A stretch of DNA of 64,000 bases, from NCBI GenBank assembly GCA_009930495.1, contig RZYB01000002.1, positions 1 to 64,000 of the forward strand, in the 5' to 3' direction. This stretch comes from Deltaproteobacteria bacterium. GTDB lineage: Bacteria; Desulfobacterota; Desulfovibrionia; Desulfovibrionales; Desulfomicrobiaceae. Below the pieces are notes generated by a model that saw only the letters and a program-made list of their open reading frames with translations, made no database searches and was not told the DNA's origin. Below, piece by piece: positions 15,887 to 24,484 of this stretch (position 1 is its first letter; each line of letters begins with the position of its first letter). Position numbers and translations under genes: made by a program.

Positions 15887-16763
15887 AATTGCCTATTATC
15901 CGGGCTGCTCCGGCCAGGGCACTTCCGAGGAATACGACCGCTCCTCGCGGGCGATCTGCAAGGCCCTCGGCATCGATCTGGTGGATATCCCGGATTGGAG
16001 CTGTTGCGGCTCCACGCCCGCGCACACGGTCAACCATGTTCTGTCCGCGGCCCTGTCCGCCCGCAATCTGGCCCTGGTGGAGGGCATGGGTTTGGACACG
16101 GTGACCACGCCCTGTCCGAGCTGCCTGACCAATCTGCGCACGGCGGCTCACAAGATGGAGAATCCCGAGTTCCGCGCCAAGGTCAACGCCCTGCTCGACG
16201 TGCCCTGCACGAAGACGATCGAGGCGCAGTCCGTGCTGCAGATCCTCACCGAGAACGTGGACATGACGTTGATCAAGTCCAGGGTCGTCAAACCCCTGAC
16301 CGGGATCAAAATTGCCTGTTATTACGGCTGCATCATGAACCGTCCGCCGGAGCTTATGCGTTTTGACCATCACGAGAATCCCATGGCCATGGACAACATC
16401 ATGACCGCCCTTGGCGCCGAGGTCGTGCCGTACCCGCTCAAGGTGGAATGTTGTGGGGCGTCCTTCGGCATCGCGAGGGGCGATATCGTGGCCCGGCTTT
16501 CGGGCAAACTGCTGGACGCCGGCCGCCGGCTGGGGGCGGATGCGTTCGTGACGGCCTGTCCCTTGTGTCAGATGAATCTGGACATGCGCCAGGGCCAAAT
16601 CAACGACGCCTTGCACGAAAATTTCAAGATTCCGGTTTTCTACTACACGCAGTTGCTGGGCTACGCCCTGGGACTGGACCGCGCGGACCTGGGATTTGAA
16701 AAACTGTGTGTGGATCCGCGACTGGCCCTGGGCAGGATCAAACAACCGGCGCAGGCCAGCTAG
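15879..16763 (+). CDS. hdrB: Heterodisulfide reductase subunit B (HdrB)
   Basis: A 294-residue catalytic Hdr subunit. Two cysteine-rich CCG domains are intact: the first runs from CSG at residue 10 through SCCGS (42-45) to CPSC (about 79-82), the second from YYGC (about 148) through ECCGAS (190-194) to CPLC (about 228-231). These bind the two noncubane [4Fe-4S] clusters that cleave disulfides in the characterised enzyme. The start overlaps the hdrC stop, with AAGGAGG upstream. The disulfide substrate in a sulfate reducer is inferred. Confidence 0.93.
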   Translation: MNKIAYYPGCSGQGTSEEYDRSSRAICKALGIDLVDIPDWSCCGSTPAHTVNHVLSAALSARNLALVEGMGLDTVTTPCPSCLTNLRTAAHKMENPEFRAKVNALLDVPCTKTIEAQSVLQILTENVDMTLIKSRVVKPLTGIKIACYYGCIMNRPPELMRFDHHENPMAMDNIMTALGAEVVPYPLKVECCGASFGIARGDIVARLSGKLLDAGRRLGADAFVTACPLCQMNLDMRQGQINDALHENFKIPVFYYTQLLGYALGLDRADLGFEKLCVDPRLALGRIKQPAQAS

Positions 16764-16773
16764 GGAGGACGCG

Positions 16774-18756
16774 ATGCGAATTGGTGTTTTTATCTGCCAC
16801 TGTGGCAGCAATATTGCCGCAACCGTGGACTGTCCGAGTGTCGCGGCCACGGCCCTGACCTATCCCGACGTGGTTTTTTCCACGGACACGATGTACGCCT
16901 GCTCCGAACCGGGTCAGGACGCCATCATTCAGGCCGTCAAGGAAAAGAACCTTGATGGCGTGGTTGTCGCCTCGTGTTCGCCGCGCATGCACGAGCCGAC
17001 TTTTCGCCGTGCCGTGGAGCGGGCAGGGCTGAATCGCTACATGTTCGAAATGGCCAACATCCGGGAGCATGTATCCTGGATCGGCAAGACCAAGGACCTG
17101 AACACGGGCAAGGCCGCCGAACTGGTGCGCATGGCCGTGGAAAAATTGCGCCGCGACCGTCCACTGCTTGCCAAGCGTTTCGAGACAACCAAGCGCGTGC
17201 TGGTCATTGGCGGCGGCGTGGCCGGCATCCAGGCCGCCCTGGACTGCGCCGATGGCGGCCTGGAAGTGATCATGGTCGAGCGCGAGCAGAGCATCGGCGG
17301 CAAGATGGCCAAACTGGACAAGACCTTTCCCACCGTGGACTGTTCGTCCTGCGTTTTGGGCCCGAAGATGGTCGACGTGGCCCAGAATCCGAACATTACC
17401 CTGTACGCCTGTTCCGAGATTGAATCCGTCGGCGGCTACGTGGGTAATTTCCAGGTCACCATCCGCAAAAAAGCGACGTATGTGGACTGGAACAAATGCA
17501 CGGGCTGCGGTCTGTGCACGGAAAAATGCCCCAGCCGCAAGCACCCGGATACGTTCAACGAAAATTTGTGCAACGCCCCATCCATCAACATTCCGTTCCC
17601 CCAGGCCATCCCCAAGAAGGCGGCCATCAACCCCGAGACATGTTTGATGCTGACCAAGGGCAAATGCGGGCTTTGCGCCAAGGTCTGCCCGACCAAGTGC
17701 ATCGACTTCGAGCAAAAGGACGAGCTCATCAACGTGGATGTCGGCGCCGTGGTCGTGGCCACCGGGTACGATCTTTTTGATTGGCACAAGTATCCGCAGT
17801 ACGGCGAAGGCCGCTATCCGGACGTGATCACGTCGTTGCAGTACGAGCGTCTGCTTTCGGCTTCCGGCCCCACGGGCGGACACATCAAGCGTCCTTCCGA
17901 CGGCAAGGAGCCCAAGAACGTGGTCTTTATCCAGTGCGTGGGCTCGCGCGACAAGTCCGTGGGCCGTCCGTACTGTTCGGGGTTCTGCTGCATGTACACG
18001 GCCAAGCAGACCATTTTGACCAAGGACCACCTTCCGGATTCCCAGTCCTATGTTTTCTACATGGACATCCGCTCCCCCGGAAAGATGTACGACGAGTTCG
18101 TGCGCCGGGCCATGGAAGAGTACGGCGCCCAGTACGTGCGTGGTCGCGTGTCCATGATCTACCCCAAGGATGACAAGCTCATCGTGCGCGGCGCGGACAC
18201 CCTCATCGGCACCCAGGTCGAGGTCCCGGCCGATCTGGTCGTGTTGGCCGTGGGCGTGGAAGCGGCCCATGGCGCGGTGCAGCTCGGTGAAAAGCTGCGC
18301 GTGGCCCCGGATCAGTATGGGTTCTTCGTGGAAAGCCATCCCAAGCTCAAACCCGTGGAAACCAACACCGCCGGCGTGTTTCTGGCTGGAGCCTGTCAGG
18401 GCCCCAAGGACATTCCGGCTTCCGTCGGCCAGGGCAGCGCCGCCGCGGCAAAAGCCCTGGTTCTTCTCTCCAAGAAAGAACTGGAATCCGATCCGGCCGT
18501 GTCCAGAGTTAATCCGGCCCGGTGCGTGGGTTGCGGCAAATGCGCCCAGACCTGCCCCTTTGGAGCCATCAAGATGGTCGAGGACCGCTTCGGCAACCCC
18601 AAGGCCGAGGTCATCGACACGGTTTGCCAGGGTTGTGGCATCTGCACCGTGACCTGCCCGCAGGGCGCGATCCAGCTTGAACATTTCACCGATAACCAGA
18701 TCCTCGCGGAGGTGAACGCCTTATGCCCGCCCAAGATTCTCGCGAACTGCGAATAG
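16774..18756 (+). CDS. hdrA: Heterodisulfide reductase subunit A (HdrA), FAD electron-bifurcating subunit
   Basis: A 660-residue flavoprotein, the size of a canonical HdrA. The N-terminal domain starts MRIGVFICHCGSNIA and includes SCSPRMHEPTFR. A Rossmann FAD motif GGGVAGIQAALD lies near residue 147, and the HdrA-specific cysteines (VDCSSCVLGPKM) follow. Inserted ferredoxin motifs are CTGCGLCTEKC and GKCGLCAKVCPTKC; the C-terminus has a two-cluster ferredoxin domain (CVGCGKCAQTCP and CQGCGICTVTCP). FAD in HdrA splits electron pairs between ferredoxin and the disulfide. GGAGG five bases upstream marks the ATG at 16774. The flxD start lies inside its 3' end (34-base overlap). No selenocysteine codon is present. 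Confidence 0.95.
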   Translation: MRIGVFICHCGSNIAATVDCPSVAATALTYPDVVFSTDTMYACSEPGQDAIIQAVKEKNLDGVVVASCSPRMHEPTFRRAVERAGLNRYMFEMANIREHVSWIGKTKDLNTGKAAELVRMAVEKLRRDRPLLAKRFETTKRVLVIGGGVAGIQAALDCADGGLEVIMVEREQSIGGKMAKLDKTFPTVDCSSCVLGPKMVDVAQNPNITLYACSEIESVGGYVGNFQVTIRKKATYVDWNKCTGCGLCTEKCPSRKHPDTFNENLCNAPSINIPFPQAIPKKAAINPETCLMLTKGKCGLCAKVCPTKCIDFEQKDELINVDVGAVVVATGYDLFDWHKYPQYGEGRYPDVITSLQYERLLSASGPTGGHIKRPSDGKEPKNVVFIQCVGSRDKSVGRPYCSGFCCMYTAKQTILTKDHLPDSQSYVFYMDIRSPGKMYDEFVRRAMEEYGAQYVRGRVSMIYPKDDKLIVRGADTLIGTQVEVPADLVVLAVGVEAAHGAVQLGEKLRVAPDQYGFFVESHPKLKPVETNTAGVFLAGACQGPKDIPASVGQGSAAAAKALVLLSKKELESDPAVSRVNPARCVGCGKCAQTCPFGAIKMVEDRFGNPKAEVIDTVCQGCGICTVTCPQGAIQLEHFTDNQILAEVNALCPPKILANCE

Positions 18757-19214
18757 TTGGTTTTTTGTGTAACTGGTGCTCGTACGGCGGCGCGGATACG
18801 GCGGGCGTTGGGCGCTTCATTCAGCCCACGGATCTGCGCGTCATCCGCGTACCCTGTTCGGGCCGTATCGATCCGTTGTTCGTGGTCCGCGCGCTTATGA
18901 ACGGGGCCGACGGCGTGCTCGTGTCCGGCTGCCATCCCCGTGACTGCCATTATTCCGAAGGCAATTACTATGCCCGGCGGCGGCTGGAACTCCTGAAGCG
19001 CTTTTTGCCCATCACCGGGATCGATGAACGGCGCTTTGAGTACACCTGGGTTTCGGCCTCGGAAGGCCAGCGCTGGCAGCACGTGGTCACGGAATTCACC
19101 CGACGCATCCATGAGCTTGGCCCGGCGCCGCTGTTCAACCCCGTGTCCGAGGCGGACTGGAACGCCCTGGCGCTCAAGGCCAGCCAGGGACTGGGCTGTT
19201 CGTGTCACGGTTAG
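18723..19214 (+). CDS. flxD: FlxD / MvhD-type [2Fe-2S] electron-transfer subunit
   Basis: A 163-residue MvhD-family protein that links a dehydrogenase module to HdrA. Conserved cysteines are FLCNWCSYGGAD (near residues 15-23), VPCSGRID, SGCHPRDCHY and a C-terminal GCSCHG. The family carries one [2Fe-2S] cluster. It overlaps the 3' end of hdrA, supporting a fixed stoichiometry; GGAGG lies about 11 bases upstream of its ATG. In methanogens MvhD joins hydrogenase to Hdr; here the neighbours are Flx proteins, so electrons should come from NAD(P)H. Confidence 0.92.
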   Translation: MPAQDSRELRIVGFLCNWCSYGGADTAGVGRFIQPTDLRVIRVPCSGRIDPLFVVRALMNGADGVLVSGCHPRDCHYSEGNYYARRRLELLKRFLPITGIDERRFEYTWVSASEGQRWQHVVTEFTRRIHELGPAPLFNPVSEADWNALALKASQGLGCSCHG

Positions 19215-19290
19215 GGACCACAATGACCGCCGTTTCGCGGCAAGAGCATCAACGCGGATGCCTGGCATCCGTTTTTCTAAGGAGGACTCC

Positions 19291-20247
19291 ATGTCCCAAT
19301 TGGACGATCTGAAAGCAGCCATCAAGGACCGCCTTGGCGAGCTGGATTGCGTCATCGGCTGGGAGCAGGGCTACGATGCCCTACATGCCACGCCGCTGTT
19401 CATCCGCTCCGAGGCAGATCTGGACCGGCTGATCATCGGCCCCCTGGCCGTACATAACCTGTCCACCTATCTACCTGGACTCAAAGGTAAAAAAGTGGGC
19501 ATTGTGGTCAAGGGCTGCGACAGCCGCAGCGTTATCGAACTTTTGAATGAAAAATTGATCAACCGGGACGACGTGGTCATTTTTGGCCTGTGTTGCGACG
19601 GCGTGGTCAGTCAGCGTAAAATCCGGGCGGCTCTTTCCGCCGATCCAGGCTTTGTCGAATCCGTGACCGTTGGCGCCGACGATCTGAAAATCACCGTCGC
19701 TGGTCAGAACGCGACCCTCAAACTGGCCGACGTCAAGGCGGACAAATGCCTGACCTGCCAGCATCCCGACGCAGTGCTTTCCGACGTCCTGATCGGCGCC
19801 AAGCACGGGGCTCCGGCCTTGGCCAGTCTGGCCTGCCAGGATGAATTCGAGGCCAAGTCCGACGCCGAAAAATTCGCGTTCTGGCAGGAGACCATGAGTC
19901 GGTGCATCCGGTGCTATGCATGCCGCAACGCCTGTCCCATGTGTGTCTGTCGGGATTATTGCATCGCCACCAGCCGCGATCCGCTTTGGGTCAGTCAGGA
20001 AAATTCCCCGACCGAAAACATGATGTTCCAGATGATCCATGTGTCCCATCTGGCTGGTCGGTGCACGGAGTGTGGCGAGTGCGAACGGGCCTGTCCCGTG
20101 GACATCCCGTTGATGCTGCTGCGGCGTTACATGAACAAGCAGGTCAAGGATGTTTTCGAGCATCAGGCCGGAACGGCCCTGGATCAGACACCGCCGCTCT
20201 TTACCTTCAAGGTCGAGGAAGAGCGCATCCACGAGCGAGGCTGGTAA
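19291..20247 (+). CDS. flxC: FlxC-like iron-sulfur protein of the Flx-Hdr complex
   Basis: A 318-residue protein. The N-terminal 190 residues resemble the FrhB/coenzyme F420-type region (VKGCDSRSVIELL, FGLCCDGVV, CLTCQHP). The C-terminal part is a dicluster ferredoxin domain: CIRCYACRNACPMCVC and, after about 45 residues, CTECGECERACPVDIP. It is therefore an electron-wire subunit. It follows flxD by 76 bases with a GGAGG six bases upstream, and its TAA stop overlaps the next ATG by one base (TAATG). The B/C lettering of the two Fe-S subunits follows gene order and could be swapped. Confidence 0.85.
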   Translation: MSQLDDLKAAIKDRLGELDCVIGWEQGYDALHATPLFIRSEADLDRLIIGPLAVHNLSTYLPGLKGKKVGIVVKGCDSRSVIELLNEKLINRDDVVIFGLCCDGVVSQRKIRAALSADPGFVESVTVGADDLKITVAGQNATLKLADVKADKCLTCQHPDAVLSDVLIGAKHGAPALASLACQDEFEAKSDAEKFAFWQETMSRCIRCYACRNACPMCVCRDYCIATSRDPLWVSQENSPTENMMFQMIHVSHLAGRCTECGECERACPVDIPLMLLRRYMNKQVKDVFEHQAGTALDQTPPLFTFKVEEERIHERGW

Positions 20248-21275
20248 TGGAAAGATTCATCACAAAAACAAACCTGACCCGCCTGGCCGAGGATCTGGCC
20301 GCCACCTGCCGGGTGTTGGCACCCGTGGCCACGGGCGGCACCGTTACCTTCCACCGGCTTCGGTCCGGCATGAGCATTGACCTGCACTCGCGCATGGCCG
20401 CCGTGTCGCCCAAGGCCGCGACTTTTCCCCAAACCGAGGAATTGCTGCAGGTCACCCGCGAAGGCGAGGACAAGAAGCCGGAAATTCACGAAACCCTGCC
20501 CCAGGGCAAGAACGTGGTTATCGGTTGCCGGCCGTGCGGAGCCCGGGGCAAGCTTATCTTTAACCCGGTTTACGAGACCGAAAAGATCAAGGACCCGTAC
20601 TTCATCCAGCGGCGCGACAACACGATCTTTATCACCCTGGCCTGCGACCGGCCGGAAACGACCTGTTTCTGTCACAGCGTGGGCGGTGGACCGGCCGACA
20701 CCGCCGGTTCCGACGTGCTCCTGACGTTGGTCGGCGAAGGCTACGTGGCCCGGTCCGTGACTCCGGAGGGCGAGGAGATCATGAAGCACGCCCTGTTCGA
20801 GGATGCTGGCGACAAGGGCAAGGAAGCCGATGCCAAGAACGCCCGTGCCCTTGAAATGATGGGCCCGGCCCATGATTATTCCTCGGCCCCGGCCAAGATC
20901 CTGGCCCGTTTCGACGACATGGATTTTTGGACCGCCCAGTCTGCCAAGTGCATCTCCTGCGGCGCCTGCACCTACATGTGCCCGACCTGTTACTGCTTCA
21001 ACATCACCGACGACGACCTGGGTCTGACCAGCCGTCGCATCCGGACCTGGGACAACTGCATGTCCCATACCTTCACCCTGGAAGGCAGCGGGCATAATCC
21101 GCGTCCAACCAAGGCCCATCGCCTGAAAAACCGGGTCGGCCACAAGTTCAGCTACTATCCGGATCTGCACAAAAAGGTCATCGCCTGTTGCGGATGCGGC
21201 CGGTGCATCAAGCAGTGCCCCGCCGGCGTGGACATCCGGCAGATCGTGAACGCAGCACAGGAGTATTCCGAATGA
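20247..21275 (+). CDS. flxB: FlxB-like iron-sulfur protein (anaerobic sulfite reductase subunit A-like)
   Basis: A 342-residue protein of the AsrA / 4Fe-4S dicluster type. An N-terminal domain contains GCRPCGARG and LACDRPETTCFCHSVGG (cysteine ligands for an additional cluster are likely). The C-terminal domain has CISCGACTYMCPTCYC and CCGCGRCIKQCPAGVDI. AsrA relatives transfer electrons from an AsrB-like flavoprotein, and the next gene is just that. Start codon overlaps the flxC stop (TAATG), and its own stop overlaps the flxA start (ATGA), so translation is coupled throughout. The role in the Flx complex is inferred from family and context. Confidence 0.87.
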   Translation: MERFITKTNLTRLAEDLAATCRVLAPVATGGTVTFHRLRSGMSIDLHSRMAAVSPKAATFPQTEELLQVTREGEDKKPEIHETLPQGKNVVIGCRPCGARGKLIFNPVYETEKIKDPYFIQRRDNTIFITLACDRPETTCFCHSVGGGPADTAGSDVLLTLVGEGYVARSVTPEGEEIMKHALFEDAGDKGKEADAKNARALEMMGPAHDYSSAPAKILARFDDMDFWTAQSAKCISCGACTYMCPTCYCFNITDDDLGLTSRRIRTWDNCMSHTFTLEGSGHNPRPTKAHRLKNRVGHKFSYYPDLHKKVIACCGCGRCIKQCPAGVDIRQIVNAAQEYSE

Positions 21276-22102
21276 ATACCAATCCCTATCTCCCGGACAT
21301 GGCCACCATTGTCGAGGTGATCCAGGAGACGCACAACATCAAAACTTTCCGCGTGGTGCTCAATGACGAGGAGAAGATGAAGAATTTCACCTTCCGTCCT
21401 GGTCAGGTCGGGCAGCTCTCGGTTTTTGGTGTCGGCGAATCCACCTTTGTCATCAACTCCTCGCCAACCCGCATGGACTATCTCCAGTTCAGCGTCATGC
21501 GCGTGGGCGAGGTGACCACCCGTCTGCATCAGCTCCAGCCAGGAGACCAGATCGGCGTGCGCGCGCCCCTGGGCAATTCCTTTCCCATCGAGGACTTGAA
21601 GGGCAAGAACATCGTTTTTGTCGGCGGTGGCATCGGTATGGCCCCCTTGCGCACCCTATTCACATATATGCTCGACAATCGTAAGGATTACAAAGACATC
21701 ACGCTTCTGTACGGTGCGCGCAGCCCGGCCGACCTGACCTACAAGGCCGAACTGCCCGAATGGACCAGCCGTAAGGACGTGAACACGGTACTGACCATCG
21801 ACAATCCCTTCGACGGCTGGGAGCACAAGGTTGGCCTCATCCCGAACGTGCTCCTGGAAATCAACCCCTCGCCCAAAAACACGGTGGCCATCACCTGTGG
21901 TCCGCCGATCATGATCAAGTTCACCCTCCAGGCCCTCAAAAAGCTGGGTTTCGAGGATGAAAACATCATCTCCACGTTGGAGAAGCGCATGAAGTGCGGC
22001 GTGGGCATCTGCGGACGATGCAACATCGGCACCAAGTATGTGTGTCTGGATGGACCTGTATTCACCTATGCGCAGCTCAAGCAGCTGCCATCCGAACTCT
22101 AG
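21272..22102 (+). CDS. flxA: FlxA-like NAD(P)H:acceptor flavoprotein
   Basis: A 276-residue ferredoxin-NADP+ reductase-type protein (AsrB / dihydroorotate dehydrogenase electron-transfer family). The FAD domain has FRPGQVGQLSVFG, and the nucleotide domain has VFVGGGIGMAPLRTLF and LLYGARSPADL. The C-terminal [2Fe-2S] motif is MKCGVGICGRCNIG with a further Cys in KYVCLDGP. It should oxidise NADH or NADPH and feed the Flx/Hdr chain. AGGAG precedes the ATG, which overlaps the flxB stop codon. The choice of NADH over NADPH cannot be made by eye. Confidence 0.9.
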   Translation: MNTNPYLPDMATIVEVIQETHNIKTFRVVLNDEEKMKNFTFRPGQVGQLSVFGVGESTFVINSSPTRMDYLQFSVMRVGEVTTRLHQLQPGDQIGVRAPLGNSFPIEDLKGKNIVFVGGGIGMAPLRTLFTYMLDNRKDYKDITLLYGARSPADLTYKAELPEWTSRKDVNTVLTIDNPFDGWEHKVGLIPNVLLEINPSPKNTVAITCGPPIMIKFTLQALKKLGFEDENIISTLEKRMKCGVGICGRCNIGTKYVCLDGPVFTYAQLKQLPSEL

Positions 22103-22110
22103 GAGGCATC

Positions 22111-22587
22111 ATGGCGGGAATATTCAAGGCGACCGACATTCTCCTGGCGGCTCAGGAAATCGAAACACGCGGCGAAGTCTTCTATAACCGGCTGGTGGCC
22201 ACGACCGAAGACGCCAAACTCAAGGAAACGTTTTCGTTTCTGGCCAAGGAAGAAAGCAAACACAGGGAAATATTCCGCAAACTCTACGAGCGCGTGGGGC
22301 AGGTGGAACTTCCGGCCTGGGCCGAGGAAGATGAATATGTGGAATACATCAGGTTTCTCATCGATTCCCACACCTTGTTCCGGCTGGGAGACCTGGATCA
22401 GTTGAAACAGTTCATGGGCTCTCCCGAGGACGCCATTGAAAAGGCCATGGGCTTCGAGAAGGATACCATCCTTTTCTTCGTGGAAATGCACGAGTTCGTG
22501 CCCGAAGGCGAAAAGAAATACATCAAGGCCTGCATCGACGAGGAGCGCTCTCACCTGAGATTGTTGGCGAGCATGCTCCGGAAATAA
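22111..22587 (+). CDS. Ferritin-like / rubrerythrin-type diiron protein
   Basis: A 158-residue four-helix-bundle protein. Iron ligands typical of rubrerythrin are present: ETRGEVFY (Glu about 19), KEESKHREIF (Glu/His about 47-50), a glutamate in MEKDTILFFVEMHEF-like helix 3, and DEERSHLRLL at about 145. The rubredoxin domain of classical rubrerythrin is missing. Related proteins detoxify peroxide or store iron. It starts 8 bases after flxA with AGGAGG upstream and is followed by the operon terminator, so it is the last gene of the hdr-flx transcript; that position suggests a protective or electron-accepting role. Confidence 0.85.
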   Translation: MAGIFKATDILLAAQEIETRGEVFYNRLVATTEDAKLKETFSFLAKEESKHREIFRKLYERVGQVELPAWAEEDEYVEYIRFLIDSHTLFRLGDLDQLKQFMGSPEDAIEKAMGFEKDTILFFVEMHEFVPEGEKKYIKACIDEERSHLRLLASMLRK

Positions 22588-22613
22588 ACCCTAACAGAGT
22601 CACATCCTCCTCC

Positions 22614-22656
22614 AGAGGCTTCTTGGATGCAAATCCAGGGAGCCTCTTCTTTTGCG
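22614..22656 (+). terminator. Rho-independent terminator of the hdr-flx operon
   Basis: AGAGGCT pairs with AGCCTCT, with an inner TGGAT/ATCCA stem, followed by TCTTTT. It starts 26 bases after the last stop codon. Confidence 0.8.
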
Positions 22657-22692
22657 CGGTCAGCCTGGGGAGTAGGTCTAGGCGGGAGGCGC

Positions 22693-23619
22693 TTATGGTT
22701 GTTGTTGGTCCCGTGCCCAGATACGGGCCAAGGCCATGCCGGCCAGATTTTGCCAGAGACTGAAGATGGCGCCGGCCAGGGCCGATGTCGGGCCGAAAAA
22801 TGCTCCAGCCAGAGCCACGGCCAGGCCCGAGTTTTGGATTCCGACTTCCAGGGAGATGGTCCGGGCGGAGCATTTGTTCGCTCCCAGGATGCGGGCACTC
22901 CAGAAACCGGCGAGAAAACCCAGACCATTGTGGAGGATTACCGCCAGAAAAATCAAACCAGGAAATTCCAGAAGATTTTTTTGGTTCAGGGCGACAACAC
23001 AGGCGATAACCGCGGAAATGGCCAGCACGGAAATGGATGGAAAAATGTCGAGCAGGGGTTCAAGGCGTTTGCGGAACAGGCGGCGCAAGACAAGGCCGTC
23101 CAGCAGGGGAAAAACCACGATCCAGAAAACCGAACCGACCATGGCCCAGAAATCCACGCGTACCCGCGTGCCAGCCAAAAGTTCCACCAGGGCCGGAGTG
23201 GCCAGCGGAGCCACCAGGGTGGAGACAAGGGTCATGACCACGGACAGGGGGACATCGGTTTTGGCGAAATAGGCGACGACATTGGAGGCCGTTCCCGATG
23301 GGCAGCACCCGACCAGGATGACACCGATGGCGGCCTCGGTCGGCAGACCGAGGATGAAACACAATGACCAGGCCAACAGTGGCATGAGCGTGTATTGCAA
23401 CGCCACGCCGAGTCCGGCCGTGCGCCATTCCCGTCCGACACGGGAAAAATCACCGAACTCCAGGGTCAGGCCCATGCCGAACATGATGATCCCCAGCCCC
23501 AGGGAAATGTGGGGTTTGATCCAGGCGAAAAGAGGCGGATACACCAATGCCAGGGCGGAAAACCCCACGGCCAGCGTCAGAAAGTGGTGTTCGATCAGTC
23601 GGGGCAGGGTGGATGGCAT
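22693..23619 (-). CDS. Bile acid:sodium symporter (BASS) family transporter
   Basis: A 308-residue membrane protein with nine to ten hydrophobic helices. The family signatures are visible: IIMFGMGLTLEFGDF near residue 45, VILVGCCPSGTASNVVAYFAK (the discontinuous helix with the Gly-Ser-Asn sodium site) near 100, and EVGIQNSGLAVALA near 255. BASS members take up organic anions such as bile acids, pantothenate or 2-keto acids with sodium; the substrate is unknown. GGAGAG stands 4 bases before the ATG. It is the last of the minus-strand group with gcvT and rsmE but separated from rsmE by 138 bases. Confidence 0.9.
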   Translation of the reverse strand: MPSTLPRLIEHHFLTLAVGFSALALVYPPLFAWIKPHISLGLGIIMFGMGLTLEFGDFSRVGREWRTAGLGVALQYTLMPLLAWSLCFILGLPTEAAIGVILVGCCPSGTASNVVAYFAKTDVPLSVVMTLVSTLVAPLATPALVELLAGTRVRVDFWAMVGSVFWIVVFPLLDGLVLRRLFRKRLEPLLDIFPSISVLAISAVIACVVALNQKNLLEFPGLIFLAVILHNGLGFLAGFWSARILGANKCSARTISLEVGIQNSGLAVALAGAFFGPTSALAGAIFSLWQNLAGMALARIWARDQQQP

Positions 23620-23757
23620 GGGCTCTCCGGGCGCGTGACCAGCTGTTGGAGTTCTTTCTTTTGTTGAGGCGTTGCTTTCCCGGGAATGCGTTTTGTCCTG
23701 GCGACATAGTGCACGTGATGCCCTGCATGCCAGGCCTCGTCGTGATGTTGGGGGAAT

Positions 23758-24483
23758 TCAGCGCGGCCTGGTTGCGTTCCAAAGGCGCAGGGAGAGAAGA
23801 AACACCGCGGCCGTTTCGAAACGCAAAATGTTTGGTCCAAGGGTTCTGGGCGCAAAGTCATGGGCCTGGAAGATCTGGGCTTCCTTTTGCTCCAGGCCGC
23901 CCTCGGGGCCCAGCACGGCCACCGTGCCGCCGGCGTGGGTCAGATCGTCCGGATGGATGATCCGCGTTTGTTCGTGCTCCCAGCACAGGACGCGGCAGGA
24001 AAATCCGGCCGCGGCGTCGATCACGTCGCGTGGTCCGCCCAAGGAGCGTATTTCCGGCAGCCAGGATGTACCGCACTGTTTGGCCGCCGCCACGAGTTGG
24101 CGTTCCCATCCGTCCTTGCCCTGGTCCGGCGGGGCGCCTTGGGAACGCTCGGCCTCCCAAAACCAAATCCCCGCCGCGCCCAATTCCACGGCTTTTTCCA
24201 GCAGAAAGCCACGTCGGATATTCTTGGCCCAGCCCACGGCGAGAACAAGCGGGAATGCCGGGGCTGGGGCCTCGTTTTCCGAGATTCTGGCGAGGCGCAC
24301 CTCTTTTTTGTCCATGCCGAGGATGCGAAACAGGCCGGTTCGGCCCTGGCCATCCATCAGCCGGACCTCCTGTCCGGTTTTAGCCCGCAAGACACGGGTG
24401 AGGTGATGGGCTTCCTCGCCGCCCAGAACAAAAGGCTCCCTCCATAAGGAAGGAGCCAGATAAAATGTGTTCAACCGGGCCAT
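23758..24483 (-). CDS. rsmE: 16S rRNA (uracil1498-N3)-methyltransferase
   Basis: A 241-residue SPOUT-class methyltransferase that modifies U1498 of 16S rRNA with S-adenosylmethionine. An N-terminal PUA-like part (HHLTRVLRAKTGQEVRLMDG) leads to the trefoil-knot domain with KAVELGAAGIWF, VLGPEGGLEQKE and the C-terminal LGPNILRFETAAVFLL, all RsmE signatures. Its start is one base after the gcvT stop, so the pair is co-translated. The frame extends far upstream through gcvT but the family N-terminus fixes the start. Confidence 0.94.
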   Translation of the reverse strand: MARLNTFYLAPSLWREPFVLGGEEAHHLTRVLRAKTGQEVRLMDGQGRTGLFRILGMDKKEVRLARISENEAPAPAFPLVLAVGWAKNIRRGFLLEKAVELGAAGIWFWEAERSQGAPPDQGKDGWERQLVAAAKQCGTSWLPEIRSLGGPRDVIDAAAGFSCRVLCWEHEQTRIIHPDDLTHAGGTVAVLGPEGGLEQKEAQIFQAHDFAPRTLGPNILRFETAAVFLLSLRLWNATRPR

Positions 24484-24484
24484 G

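Noticed and set aside
16738-18684. 648-residue open frame antisense to hdrA
   Set aside because: The sense strand encodes an unmistakable HdrA with all cysteine motifs; the antisense frame is rich in His, Gly and Leu and is a by-product of GC-rich codon use.
13690-22102. Selenocysteine (in-frame TGA) in FdhD, HdrA or FlxD
   Set aside because: All frames read through with cysteine codons at the expected positions; no internal TGA is needed.
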